From: Terrimonas pollutisoli
GTDB lineage: Bacteria > Bacteroidota > Bacteroidia > Chitinophagales > Chitinophagaceae
NCBI RefSeq assembly: GCF_029360765.1
Contig: NZ_JARKNA010000005.1
Location: 1-64,000 of the forward strand
Direction: 5' to 3'
Length of the DNA stretch: 64,000 nucleotides
Below are positions 1 through 6,958 of this stretch, piece by piece. Under the pieces are notes generated by a model, which did not search any database, was not told where the DNA came from, and worked only from the letters and a program-made list of their open reading frames with translations. Within the stretch, counting starts at the first letter, position 1. Every line of letters starts with the position of its first letter. Made by a program: the position numbers and the translations under genes.

Positions 1-343
1 TGAACTGTTGATAGGGCAAGCCGCGCAACTTGCAGGCATAGCGCATACCATATACGGTAAATTTAAAGAAGGTGGCAGATGGCGAACCATTGGACTTAAC
101 AAGATGCAGGTAATCGAGCACCTGTTCGTTGTCCAGATCAGTAGGTAGTTGCTGGTAGTGCAATGCAAGATGTGCAAGTTGCCGCGCATAATTAGTAAGA
201 GTGCTTTTACTTTTACCACTTACATTAATAGCCCGTTCAAGATCTTTGTACAGTTGTTCAAAACCGGTTACTTTGCTACTGGCTTGTTGTACAATAGTTA
301 CATAATCTTTGGCCTTGCAACGCAGGCCGGTAGTTTGTTTGTT
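1..343 (-). CDS. Tyrosine recombinase, N-terminal part (runs off left edge; start damaged)
   Basis: Reading leftward, the frame is open from 343 to the window edge and encodes a SAM-like core-binding domain. Segments such as KDYVTIVQQASSKVTGFEQL, SKSTLTNYARQLAHLALHYQ and FFKFTVYGMRYACKLRGL resemble the N-terminal domain of Bacteroidota tyrosine recombinases that often accompany IS91-type transposases. The catalytic domain would lie outside the window. No usable start is visible. The only in-frame ATG (minus strand, 349-347) is followed at once by a TAA at 346-344, so codon 2 looks like a nonsense mutation. The gene faces away from an attI-like element at 556-631 and a plus-strand gene array, as an integron integrase would. 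Family is fairly sure; inactivity is inferred. Confidence 0.6.
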
Positions 344-385
344 TTACATTTGAATATTTTTACAATGAATAATCTTGCAAAACAA

Positions 386-410
386 AAGCCTCTGACTTTA
401 TCAGAGGCTT
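386..410 (-). terminator. Hairpin terminator upstream of recombinase 1
   Basis: A perfect 10-bp stem (AAGCCTCTGA / TCAGAGGCTT) with loop CTTTA. On the minus strand it is followed by TTTTGTTTT, which makes it a Rho-independent terminator for leftward transcription. It lies just upstream of the recombinase reading frame, so it either insulates that gene from leftward readthrough or acts as an attenuator in its leader. Confidence 0.65.
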
Positions 411-555
411 CACAAACTACCGAAGGTTTAGTACAACATGGGGTTTCTACTATGCTGACTGAAGAATATATACTCATCGTCCCGTTCGCTTATCACCTGT
501 AGTTTGGGCTGAACGAATAAAGCCCAGCAACAGAATATAACATCAACTGCATTAA

Positions 556-631
556 CTTTACTCAGCAACAGTTCGGGCTGAAGAAACACGGAATATCAGC
601 ACAGCAGAAAGCCCTGACGTTAGCGGTAATG
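556..631 (+). other. attI-like element 1 (recombinase-adjacent conserved block)
   Basis: This 76-nt non-coding block aligns over its whole length, with scattered mismatches and about two small indels, to 3219-3296. Both copies end in CAGAAAGCCCTG, a two- or three-base spacer and GTTAGCGGTAATG. Both lie between a leftward recombinase gene and the first rightward gene. A further shared motif, ctaccg(a/g)aggtttagt, lies closer to each recombinase (near 418 and 3160). The GTTAGCG resembles the GTTRRRY core cut by integron integrases. The role as an insertion site is inferred from layout. Confidence 0.5.
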
Positions 632-658
632 TTAAAAGACACCAAACAGACAACTAAT

Positions 659-1051
659 ATGACATTTTACCAAAGTGAAATAGACCGAATAAAGAAAATT
701 TGTTTCTCCAACGAGAGACAGTTAGACGCTGTTGTTAGAACAAAACAGTATATCGACAACAATCTGGACAAGGAAGTAAATCTGGTTCTATTGGCAAATA
801 TTGGGTTCGCTTCAAAGTTTCATCTGCTCCGACTTTTTAAAAAATATTACGGAATGACGCCAAAGCAGTATATGACAGAAAAACGAATTGAAAAATCAGT
901 CAAAAATTTAAAGAGCGGAATGACTGTAACTGAAACTTGTTTTTCGGTAGGCTTTGATTGCCCAAGTTCGTTTAGCACCCTATTTAAAACTAAAATTGGG
1001 CTTGCCCCAAGCGAATTTCAAAAAAGAGCAACTTTCACAAAGTCTTTCTAA
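659..1051 (+). CDS. Short AraC-family transcriptional regulator
   Basis: A stand-alone AraC/XylS DNA-binding domain of about 130 residues with no ligand-binding domain. Two helix-turn-helix motifs are visible: VNLVLLANIGFASKFHLLRL in the first half, and TVTETCFSVGFDCPSSFSTL with the typical GLAPSEFQKR end of the second HTH. I chose the ATG at 659 because MTFYQSEIDRIKK looks like a natural N-terminus; an in-frame ATG at 629 would add ten residues that overlap the attI-like site. It is the first gene after attI-like element 1 and is followed closely by a VOC gene. The two may form one cassette. Its target is unknown. Confidence 0.8.
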   Translation: MTFYQSEIDRIKKICFSNERQLDAVVRTKQYIDNNLDKEVNLVLLANIGFASKFHLLRLFKKYYGMTPKQYMTEKRIEKSVKNLKSGMTVTETCFSVGFDCPSSFSTLFKTKIGLAPSEFQKRATFTKSF

Positions 1052-1097
1052 TTTCAGTTTTGGAACTTTGCTGCCTAATCATAAATAAAAAAGACAA

Positions 1098-1493
1098 ATG
1101 AAAGTAAAAGTAACTAGTGTGCCTGTTCAAGACCAAGAGAAGGCACTGCAATTCTACACTGAAAAATTAGGCTTTATCAAGAAGTTTGACGTGCCACTTG
1201 GCGAAGGAAACAGATGGCTGACGGTAGTGAGCAAAGAAGAACCTGAAGGAACAGAAATTCTGTTAGAGCCATCACCAAATCATTTGGCAGAAGCCAAAAC
1301 CTATCAGAAAGCACTTTTTGACAAAGGCATTCCTTACACTCAGTTCAATGTTGACAATGTGCAACAAGAATATGAAAGACTTGTAAGCCTTGGAGTTGAA
1401 TTTAGTGTTAAGCCAACTGAAATGGGGACAGTAAAAATTTCTGTATTCAATGACACTTGCGGTAACAATATTCAAATTATTGAAATGCTTTGA
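1098..1493 (+). CDS. VOC (glyoxalase/bleomycin-resistance fold) family protein
   Basis: A 131-residue protein made of two beta-alpha-beta-beta-beta modules. The first (about 1-60) contains VPVQDQEKALQFYTEKLGF, the second (about 75-131) ends in NNIQIIEML, where the terminal Glu is a usual metal ligand. This subgroup is often annotated as a glyoxalase-like or antibiotic-resistance-like protein, but the substrate cannot be read from sequence. It lies 46 bp after the AraC-type gene. Its stop codon is 14 nt before the CGCTAAC that opens an attC-like hairpin, so it is probably the last gene of the first cassette. Confidence 0.85.
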   Translation: MKVKVTSVPVQDQEKALQFYTEKLGFIKKFDVPLGEGNRWLTVVSKEEPEGTEILLEPSPNHLAEAKTYQKALFDKGIPYTQFNVDNVQQEYERLVSLGVEFSVKPTEMGTVKISVFNDTCGNNIQIIEML

Positions 1494-1509
1494 CAAAAAG
1501 AAACACTAC

Positions 1510-1607
1510 CGCTAACATATAAGGCTTAAACGAAGCTTTGCGCCGGCAGTATTTCCGCCGTAGAGACTTTTTTGGGCGCAAAGGTTTGATTTAAGCCTTT
1601 GTTGAAT
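1510..1607 (+). other. attC-like recombination site after cassette 1
   Basis: The sequence opens with CGCTAAC (1510-1516) and closes with GTTGAAT (1601-1607), which fits the integron core GTTRRRY. Between them are nested stems: AAGGCTTAAA (1521-1530) with TTTAAGCCTT (1590-1599), and CTTTGCGCC (1536-1544) with GGCGCAAAG (1575-1583). ACCGCTAAC at 1508-1516 is the exact reverse complement of GTTAGCGGT at the start of the same segment (619-627). That is the rule for the two ends of an integron cassette. The opening box departs from RYYYAAC at its first two bases, so the site is attC-like rather than canonical. Confidence 0.55.
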
Positions 1608-2185
1608 GAAGCGACGGTAGCCGCCGGTGAGACATTATGGAATTTCAATTACGATTTCGCAGAAGAGGAGTTGCAGAAAAAGCAAGAGTCTTCTTTTTAG
1701 TAAGTGATAATTAGTATATCCTGCGGTAACTTTTCATTCCATTTCCCTTTTGATCATCTTTTTAATTCCTGTTTTTTGTTTTTGGATAGTATTTTTTTGT
1801 TGGCGGGCAACGACTATCCTGCCGCTTATTGACGGTAAAAAAAAATCATGCTATCTTTCCTTTTATCAATTCAAAAATGCGTTCAATGATTCAATGCCGG
1901 TGCATTGGCATCAAAGTGCAATAACGTAATCATCTTTCCTTTTTTGCGGCAGGGACGCAAGTCAGCATCATAATTCAATTTTTGTTTGGCAATTATTTTC
2001 CAGGAAATTTTTTTTGGCCTCACCCCCGGCCCCTCTCCACTGGATGGAGAGGGGGGTATGTCCATTTCTTTTTGCTGCACCTGCAATAAAGCGCTGTTTG
2101 CATTAGCCATAAAACCATAATAACGGATCTTCCGAAAACCCGGCGGCAGGATGTGTAAACAAAATCTTCACCGGCCGGCTCATGG
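1608..2185. other. Gene-poor stretch with a short coding remnant
   Basis: No intact gene is visible. A plus-strand frame from about 1590 to the TAG near 1700 reads in part WNFNYDFAEEELQKKQESSF and looks like the decayed 3' end of a protein gene, not identified. The rest is A/T-rich, apart from one REP-like palindrome at 2030-2054. The short open frames over that palindrome look spurious. Confidence 0.4.
2030..2054. repeat. REP-like palindrome (CCCCTCTCCA / TGGAGAGGGG)
   Basis: A perfect 10-bp inverted repeat with a 5-nt loop, set in a GC-rich patch of an otherwise A/T-rich gap. A closely related palindrome occurs at 35748-35768 (CCCCTCTCC / GGAGAGGGG), and a looser relative at 49721-49743. 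This suggests a dispersed repetitive extragenic family. Confidence 0.65.
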
Positions 2186-3099
2186 CTACAGTGTAATGAC
2201 ATTATACAATGTATCCAGCGGGCTGTGTGCCGGTTTGGATTTTACCTGCGCCACATGCAGATAGACCAGTGTTTGAATTAAATCAGCATGACCCGGCAGA
2301 TGCTGTATGGTGTGTATATCCACGCCATCTTCGAGCAAATGGGTGGCAAAGCTATGGCGCAGCGTATGCATGCTTACTTGTTTTTGAATGGAAGTTTTTG
2401 GCATCGCTTCGCTGATGATGTATTGAATACTGCGCTGTCCCATGGGCTGTCCGGGTGTGAGGCCTTCAAATAAATACAACTGGGGTTTTACCTTGCTGAG
2501 ATAATGCGGCAGTTTATCGCAAAGCAGTTTTGATAATGTTACGCAACGTTGTTTGCGGCCCTTGCCATGTCGTATGTGTATCTGGCGGCGGTGCATATCC
2601 ACATCGCTTATTTTAATCAATCGCAGTTCATTCATACGAAGGCCGCCTGCATAGGCAAAGGTTAATAAAAACCGGTGTTTTAAACTGACCTGCGCTTTAA
2701 ACAGTTCTTTACATGCCTGGCGTGATAAAACCACCGGTAGTTTTTTTTTTTTTAAATGGGAGGCATCTGAATGGCTTTGTCTTCCATATTAAACAGGCGA
2801 AACCAGTAGCGTAATGCAAACACTGCATGTTTGAAATAAGAAAGTGAACATTTTTCATGCACCATCATGCTATAGAGATAAGCGTTGATCTCATCTACGC
2901 TGACCTGGTGCGGCACACGACTAAAGTGCAGGGCGATGTAAGCAAGGCTGCGGCTGTAGTTGGTGATAAGTCCTTTGCTGCTTTGTTCAAGCGTAGTTTT
3001 CTCTATAAATTTACCGTACGCAAGTGCAAACCCCGGCACGCCTTTTTTGGCTTGTGATAAAACAGTATTGTACTGTCTTTTTGTTGTCTTAGCTTCCAT
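2186..3099 (-). pseudogene. Tyrosine recombinase, split by a frameshift
   Basis: Two adjacent minus-strand frames make one tyrosine recombinase. The 5' part (3099-2752) encodes the SAM-like core-binding domain. The 3' part (2734-2186) encodes the catalytic domain with the Arg of GGLRMNELRL, the HTLRHSFATHLL box, LPGHADLIQTLVYLHV with the Tyr, and an SPLDTLYN-like end typical of IS91-associated integrases. The frames break at CCCATTT followed by thirteen A residues (2741-2753 on the plus strand). Frame 1 stops at TAA just inside the run, and a -1 shift restores reading into KKKKLPVVLSRQ. The box has LPGH where LLGH is usual. It is probably inactive, though a sequencing error at the homopolymer cannot be excluded. 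Confidence 0.75.
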
Positions 3100-3218
3100 A
3101 ATTTAATTTTTAAAGTGAATAAAAGCTAAGGTCAACATCTCCAACCTAAGGAAGGCTACCGGAGGTTTAGTTCAACATGCGGTGCAATAGCAGGGCTGGA
3201 CGGAAGGGCAATCGGCAT

Positions 3219-3296
3219 CTTTATTCAGCCGCAGTTCCGGGCAAACGAATCACAGAATACCCGCCCATCAGAAAGCCCTGCTCGTTAGCGGTAATG
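3219..3296 (+). other. attI-like element 2
   Basis: This is the second copy of the conserved block described at 556-631, 78 nt long and again ending in GTTAGCGGTAATG (3284-3296). It lies between the split recombinase and the DUF1835 gene. The flanking GCAGGGCT (3189-3196) and AGCCCTGC (3274-3281) can pair, closing an 80-nt loop. The last 13 bases are identical in both copies, although the two recombinase genes have diverged. Confidence 0.5.
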
Positions 3297-3313
3297 CAAA
3301 AAACCTTGCAGTT

Positions 3314-4066
3314 ATGGTGTACAATATTTTAAACGGCGACTCCCTTGCTTACAGTTTTCCAGACGCAAAAATTGAAGGGGAGATTATTGTTGTTAGAGAA
3401 GGTCTTATTGACGGAGAATTATCAGGCGATAACCTCCATGACTTTTGGCAATCAAGAGCCAGATACATGAGAATAACAGAAGCCGAATACAATAATTCTG
3501 TTGTAAAAGAATTTGAAAAAATAATGAATGCGCCTGATAATTCAAAGTTTAATCTTTGGTTTGAGTATGACTTGTTTTGTCAGGTAAATATGTGGTTCGT
3601 TATTTCAATTATCAATAGCTTGTCAATTAAGAAAAAGGTTTTTGCCGTTTTTACTTCTTACTTAGACAAAACCAATAAACAGTTTTGGAATGCTTTTGGA
3701 CCAGCAAAGTCAGATGAACTTAAAGTTTGTTATGCAGATAGAATTCCTTTAAGTGAAGCCGACATAAATTTCGGGCAAGAGTTGTGGAAAGCATACAAAA
3801 ACGGTAACCTTGAAGAGTTGACAAATCTCTCAAGGCATCAATCTTCAGCTTTTCCGTATCTGCAAGAAGTAGTAAAGGCGCATGTCGACCGCTTTCCAAA
3901 AGATGGGACAAAAGGAAGACCTGAAAAAGTTATTGAAGACATCATAAAAAATATTTCTACTGATTTTCATAAAGTGTTCGAAGAATTTTGGAACCGCGAA
4001 AGCATTTATGGCTTTGGTGACACTCAATTAAAAAGTCTGTATGACAAAGTAATGCACTATCGCTAA
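3314..4066 (+). CDS. DUF1835 domain-containing protein
   Basis: A 250-residue soluble protein. The N-terminal half matches the DUF1835 pattern: YNILNGDSLAYSFPD (3-17), GEIIVVREGLIDG, DFWQSRARYM and LWFEYDLFCQVNMWFVI (about 83-99). The family has no established biochemical role. The C-terminal part (about 140-250) is mostly helical, with LSRHQSSAFPYLQEVVKAHV typical of the DUF3658-like half that often follows DUF1835. The gene begins 17 nt after attI-like element 2 and its last codons abut CGCTAAC, so it looks like a single-gene cassette. TATCGCTAAC at its end is a 9-of-10 reverse complement of GTTAGCGGTA at its start. Confidence 0.8.
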   Translation: MVYNILNGDSLAYSFPDAKIEGEIIVVREGLIDGELSGDNLHDFWQSRARYMRITEAEYNNSVVKEFEKIMNAPDNSKFNLWFEYDLFCQVNMWFVISIINSLSIKKKVFAVFTSYLDKTNKQFWNAFGPAKSDELKVCYADRIPLSEADINFGQELWKAYKNGNLEELTNLSRHQSSAFPYLQEVVKAHVDRFPKDGTKGRPEKVIEDIIKNISTDFHKVFEEFWNRESIYGFGDTQLKSLYDKVMHYR

Positions 4067-4088
4067 CATTGGTTCCTATGTAAAGCGG
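4061..4088 (+). other. attC-like left half-site
   Basis: CGCTAAC (4061-4067) overlaps the stop codon of the DUF1835 gene and is followed at 4075-4088 by CCTATGTAAAGCGG. The same 14 bases occur at 8115-8128, again just after GCTAAC. The segment continues as GCGGAC, which resembles the left-arm box of many environmental attC sites. No matching right arm is visible here, so the site seems truncated at the ArsR promoter. Confidence 0.45.
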
Positions 4089-4147
4089 ACTTCACCACAT
4101 TTTCTCTTTGAAAAAATATTTTGCAAAAAAATTTGAGAAACCGAATA

Positions 4148-4167
4148 GTTGCACATATATTTGCAAC
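4148..4167 (+). promoter_or_regulatory. ArsR promoter with overlapping operator (copy 1)
   Basis: GTTGCA (4148-4153) and TGCAAC (4162-4167) form a perfect inverted repeat. The spacer contains a consensus Bacteroidota -7 box, TATATTTG (4156-4163). A repressor bound to the repeat would cover the promoter. Transcription would start near 4170, about 27 nt before the ATG. The equivalent element at 8861-8878 keeps the layout but has different arm bases that still pair. Confidence 0.6.
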
Positions 4168-4196
4168 CGATTGGTTTCTTAAAAATAATAAACAGT

Positions 4197-4517
4197 ATGA
4201 GACGAGACATCTTCCAGGCAATAGCCGACCCCACAAGACGGGCAATCATTACCCTTATTGCATTGCAGGCAATGACACCGAACGCCATTGCTGAGAACTT
4301 TCACACTACCCGGCAATCTGTTTCTAAACACCTACGCATACTGACAGAATGCGAATTGGTGAAACAGGAATACAAAGGCAGGGAAATTTATTATTCACTT
4401 GAAATTGAAAGAATGAAAGAGATAGATAAATGGATTGAGCAGTTCCGCAAAATTTGGGAAACAAAGTTCAATCAACTCGACAAAGTATTATCAACACTTA
4501 AAAAACAAAAAAAATGA
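4197..4517 (+). CDS. ArsR/SmtB-family winged-helix regulator
   Basis: A 106-residue winged-helix regulator. [20 protein letters not shown] is the usual first helix pair of the ArsR group that is coupled to SRPBCC genes. The recognition helix lies in [20 protein letters not shown], and GREIYYSLE forms the wing. There are no cysteine clusters of the arsenic or cadmium-sensing type. The ATG at 4197 is chosen because [15 protein letters not shown] matches its paralogue at 8894. A longer frame from a TTG at 4149 would run across the operator. The stop overlaps the start of the SRPBCC gene by 4 nt, so the two are co-transcribed. Confidence 0.9.
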   Translation: MRRDIFQAIADPTRRAIITLIALQAMTPNAIAENFHTTRQSVSKHLRILTECELVKQEYKGREIYYSLEIERMKEIDKWIEQFRKIWETKFNQLDKVLSTLKKQKK

Positions 4518-5014
4518 CAAACAGTTTGCTATTTGATTTTACCGTTGACAAAGCAGCGAAAACGGTATTCATAACCAGGGAATTTAATGCTGACCTGTCG
4601 CTGGTATGGGACGCATTTACCAAAGCAGAAATCCTTGACCAATGGGTGGCACCTAAACCCTGGGCATCGAAAACGAAGTTTATGGATTTCAAAGTTGGCG
4701 GGCGAAGATTTTATGCGATGGTAAGCCCGGAAGGACAAGAGCGCTGGGCAATTCAGAAATACACTTCCATTAGCCCGAAAACCAATTTCAAAATGTTCAA
4801 TGCTTTTGCTGACAAAGATGAAAACCCTGAATTGCCAGGTTCTGATTGGGATTACACTTTTAGCGAACAAGATGGAAAGACAAAAGTCAGTATTACTATT
4901 TACAATGAATCCCTTGCCCGCATGGAGAAGATGATTGAAATGGGCTTCACAGAAGGATTTAAGATGTCAATGATCAATCTGGAAAATCTGTTGACGACTT
5001 TATCGCAACGTTAG
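4514..5014 (+). CDS. SRPBCC/AHSA1-domain protein co-transcribed with ArsR
   Basis: A 166-residue SRPBCC (START-like) protein. It shows the family's opening [20 protein letters not shown] followed by DQWVAPKPW, a [11 protein letters not shown] strand region and a C-terminal helix ending in [15 protein letters not shown]. The AHSA1 group forms a deep hydrophobic pocket for unknown small ligands. Pairs of this kind with an ArsR repressor are common in Bacteroidota and Actinobacteria; the ligand may be the inducer, which is inference. The start overlaps the ArsR stop by 4 nt. GTTAGC at 5010-5015 overlaps the stop codon. Confidence 0.9.
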   Translation: MTNSLLFDFTVDKAAKTVFITREFNADLSLVWDAFTKAEILDQWVAPKPWASKTKFMDFKVGGRRFYAMVSPEGQERWAIQKYTSISPKTNFKMFNAFADKDENPELPGSDWDYTFSEQDGKTKVSITIYNESLARMEKMIEMGFTEGFKMSMINLENLLTTLSQR

Positions 5015-5041
5015 CTGCCATTCTTTGGCGACACTGCTAAC
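5010..5041. repeat. Inverted repeat with GTTAGC/GCTAAC ends
   Basis: GTTAGC (5010-5015) pairs with GCTAAC (5036-5041), and inner TGCCA can pair with TGGCGA-type bases to extend the hairpin. The ACTGCTAAC end recurs at 8098-8106. It overlaps the stop of the SRPBCC gene and may be a remnant junction between two cassettes or a weak terminator. Confidence 0.4.
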
Positions 5042-5092
5042 TTAAAACAGACAAATTAAAAACAAAAACAAACTTACAAACAACAAAACACA

Positions 5093-5659
5093 ATGAGAAA
5101 AGTAAAATTGCAAATGCAAATGACAATAAACGGATATGTTGGAGGATTAAATGGAAAAAATGACTGGATGACATGGAATCCTGATGCCGAATTTATAGAG
5201 TTCCTCAATTCTCTGCTTGATGCCTCCGACACTCTTTTACTTGGCAGAAAAACGGCGGAAAGCATTATAAAATATTGGGAGAATGAAGCAGACCAAAATC
5301 CTGCTCATCCATTTGCAAAAAAAATAGCTGCGATTCCAAAAGTTGTTTTCACCAAAACACTCGACAAATCAGCCTGGAACAACACCACTTTGGCAAAAGG
5401 GAATCTTGCAGAAGAAATTACGGGCTTAAAAAAACAAAACGGTAAAGACATCCTTGTTTTTGGCGGTGCAGGTTTTGTTTCATCACTAATAAAAAAAGGA
5501 CTCATTGACGAGTATCATCTTATTGTAAATCCAACAGCTATGGGTAATGGTATGACTATTTTTAATTCACTTGACAGTATACAGAAATTTACACCGATAC
5601 AATCAAAACTCTATCCAGGCGGCAAAACTGTTTTGAGCTACAAACCAAAAAATGATTGA
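5093..5659 (+). CDS. Dihydrofolate reductase-like (RibD C-terminal domain) protein
   Basis: A 188-residue protein of the RibD C-terminal/DHFR-like fold. It starts with RKVKLQMQMTINGYVGGLNG, carries LLGRKTAESI near residue 51, and has the nucleotide-binding stretch KDILVFGGAGFVSSLIKKGL near 121-140, followed by DEYHLIVNPTAMGNGMTIF. This family is NAD(P)H-dependent by fold, but most small stand-alone members have no proven substrate, so a folate role should not be assumed. It follows the ArsR-SRPBCC pair after 78 bp and may be part of the same unit. A fragment of a different member of the family lies at 6541-6729. Confidence 0.88.
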   Translation: MRKVKLQMQMTINGYVGGLNGKNDWMTWNPDAEFIEFLNSLLDASDTLLLGRKTAESIIKYWENEADQNPAHPFAKKIAAIPKVVFTKTLDKSAWNNTTLAKGNLAEEITGLKKQNGKDILVFGGAGFVSSLIKKGLIDEYHLIVNPTAMGNGMTIFNSLDSIQKFTPIQSKLYPGGKTVLSYKPKND

Positions 5660-5801
5660 AACTTCTAATAATCTTCGCTGCGAATTTCCATTAATTTAGC
5701 TTCGGTTTGGGCGTGACGGAATGCCATTGCCCGACTGAGTCATTCAGGCGTGGCTATCGGGATGAAAAAGGCAAAGTAAGCAACCCTTAATTTCATATTA
5801 T

Positions 5802-6248
5802 ATGAACGTACAAGAACAAATCAAAAAGTATATTACCAGCCAGCCTGAACCAAAACGCAGTGACATGCAGGAGTTGCACCGCATCATTCTTCAAGTAATG
5901 CCAGCATGTAAATTATGGTTCCTGGATGGTAAAAACAGTGAAAATAAAACTGTTTCTAATCCTAATATAGGATATGGATCTCACACCATAAAATATGCTG
6001 ATGGAACAACCAGGGAGTTTTATCAAATTGGTTTGAGCGCAAACACAACCGGGATCTCTGTTTACATCCTTGGCATCAAGGATAAGACATACTTAGCCCA
6101 AACGTATGGAAAAAAACTTGGCAAGGCGAGTGTGACCGGGTATTGCATCAGGTTCAAAACTCTAAAAGATATAAACATTGATATACTTGAAGCGGCAATA
6201 CGATATGGGGTTAAGGCTCAGACTGAAAAGGGTGGTCTGCTAAAATAA
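5802..6248 (+). CDS. DUF1801 domain-containing protein
   Basis: A 148-residue soluble protein of the DUF1801 (YdhG-like) fold: QEQIKKYITSQPEPKRSDMQ followed by LHRIILQVMPACKLWFLDG, then beta strands with SHTIKYADGTTREFYQIGLS and a C-terminal CIRFKTLKDINIDILEAAIR segment. The family resembles frataxin-like and phosphoribosylformyl-type folds and has no assigned reaction. The short gap before it (5660-5801) holds no gene, but contains a half copy of the CTATCGGGAT palindrome. Confidence 0.85.
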   Translation: MNVQEQIKKYITSQPEPKRSDMQELHRIILQVMPACKLWFLDGKNSENKTVSNPNIGYGSHTIKYADGTTREFYQIGLSANTTGISVYILGIKDKTYLAQTYGKKLGKASVTGYCIRFKTLKDINIDILEAAIRYGVKAQTEKGGLLK

Positions 6249-6256
6249 TTAAAAAT

Positions 6257-6405
6257 AAAACATTATTCAACGGGCTTTCAAAAGGAGGGAAATTGAAATG
6301 CCAATTGCTGACGGCCCTTTGGGTCCATATTTTGGAATGTTTGCAGACAAATTTGGTGTTCAATGGATGATGGACTTTACCCCAAAAGATAGCGGGCAAA
6401 AGTAA
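6257..6405 (+). pseudogene. 3' fragment of a PhnB-like VOC gene, frameshifted
   Basis: Two overlapping frames read as the C-terminus of a PhnB-like VOC protein: KTLFNGLSKGGKLK in one frame, then MPIADGPLGPYFGMFADKFG and VQWMMDFTP in the next, ending at a TAA at 6403-6405. The join needs one extra A in the AAATTGAAATG region. Intact PhnB-like proteins end in just this YFGMF-DKFG-W pattern. The N-terminal two thirds are missing, so this is a remnant. Confidence 0.65.
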
Positions 6406-6479
6406 CTGACGAAAAACAACGAACACCTAACAGACAGTTTGGCTACGCCAAACGGTGGGTCTTCGCTAATTACAAGCGT

Positions 6480-6495
6480 CCCGATAGCTATCGGG
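6480..6495. repeat. Dispersed palindrome CCCGATAGCTATCGGG
   Basis: A perfect 16-bp palindrome. Near copies follow at 6740-6755 (TCCGATAGCTATCGGA) and 6841-6855 (one arm changed), with a shortened variant at 34811-34824 (CCCGATAGCTCGGG). Palindromes of this sequence are scattered through many Bacteroidota genomes; their role is unknown. Confidence 0.7.
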
Positions 6496-6497
6496 AT

Positions 6498-6547
6498 GGA
6501 GAAGTTAAGACGGGTACTATTGGAGGTTAGGAGAAATAAATCCGATA
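6498..6547 (+). repeat. 50-bp direct repeat, copy 1
   Basis: Fifty bases identical to 6697-6746, starting GGAGAAGTTAAGACGGG and ending AAATCCGATA. The repeat includes the last codons and the stop of the DHFR-like fragment. In this copy those codons are detached from any upstream gene body, which points to a partial tandem duplication or unequal recombination. Confidence 0.85.
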
Positions 6548-6729
6548 TGGTAGATGAGCTCAGGCTCAAAATTTTTCCGTTGACTTTAGGTAAGGGAAAA
6601 AAGCTTTTTGACAATGGCATGATCCCGGCAGCATTTACATTAACAGAAAGTACTGTTACAACAACCGGAGTGAACATAGCCTATTACAAACGGGACGGAG
6701 AAGTTAAGACGGGTACTATTGGAGGTTAG
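6541..6729 (+). pseudogene. 3' fragment of a second DHFR-like (RibD C-terminal) gene
   Basis: The frame reads [40 protein letters not shown] and [20 protein letters not shown], then stops. This is the last third of a DHFR-like protein: the VDEL-KIFP-TLGKGK-LF motif and the AFTLTES end are diagnostic. The 5' two thirds are missing, and the fragment starts inside the first copy of the 50-bp repeat. It belongs to a different subfamily from the intact gene at 5093, so it is not a simple copy of that gene. Confidence 0.7.
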
Positions 6730-6746
6730 GAGAAATAAATCCGATA
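6697..6746 (+). repeat. 50-bp direct repeat, copy 2
   Basis: The second copy of the repeat at 6498-6547, 199 bp downstream and identical over 50 bases. Here it forms the natural 3' end of the DHFR-like fragment and runs into the palindrome at 6740-6755. Confidence 0.85.
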
Positions 6747-6958
6747 GCTATCGGATGAGAAAAAAATAAATCAGCACCTTTCTTCCATAGTTCTTCACAG
6801 CAACAATATTGATTGAATAGCGGAGTGCACAATGTCCCTTCCAATAGCTATCGGGAGAGTCATTGCACAGTCTCATTTTCGTAACGCATAGTTCTTCGCA
6901 GCACCCCCCGCCGGCAGGAAGGGAAAATGTATTAACTTTCTCTACAAAACTTTCGCAA

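Noticed and set aside
149..502. Open frame on the plus strand over the recombinase leader
   Set aside because: It is antisense to the recombinase frame and crosses the terminator hairpin; no domain is visible.
1883..2202. Two minus-strand open frames over the REP-like palindrome
   Set aside because: Their protein sequence (PSSGEGPGV-type) is the translation of the repeat and its surroundings, so they are not real genes.
2734..2760. Programmed -1 frameshift in the split recombinase
   Set aside because: A -1 shift would restore the frame, but the 0-frame stop precedes the A run and no X-XXY-YYZ heptamer is in phase. A mutation or sequencing error is simpler.
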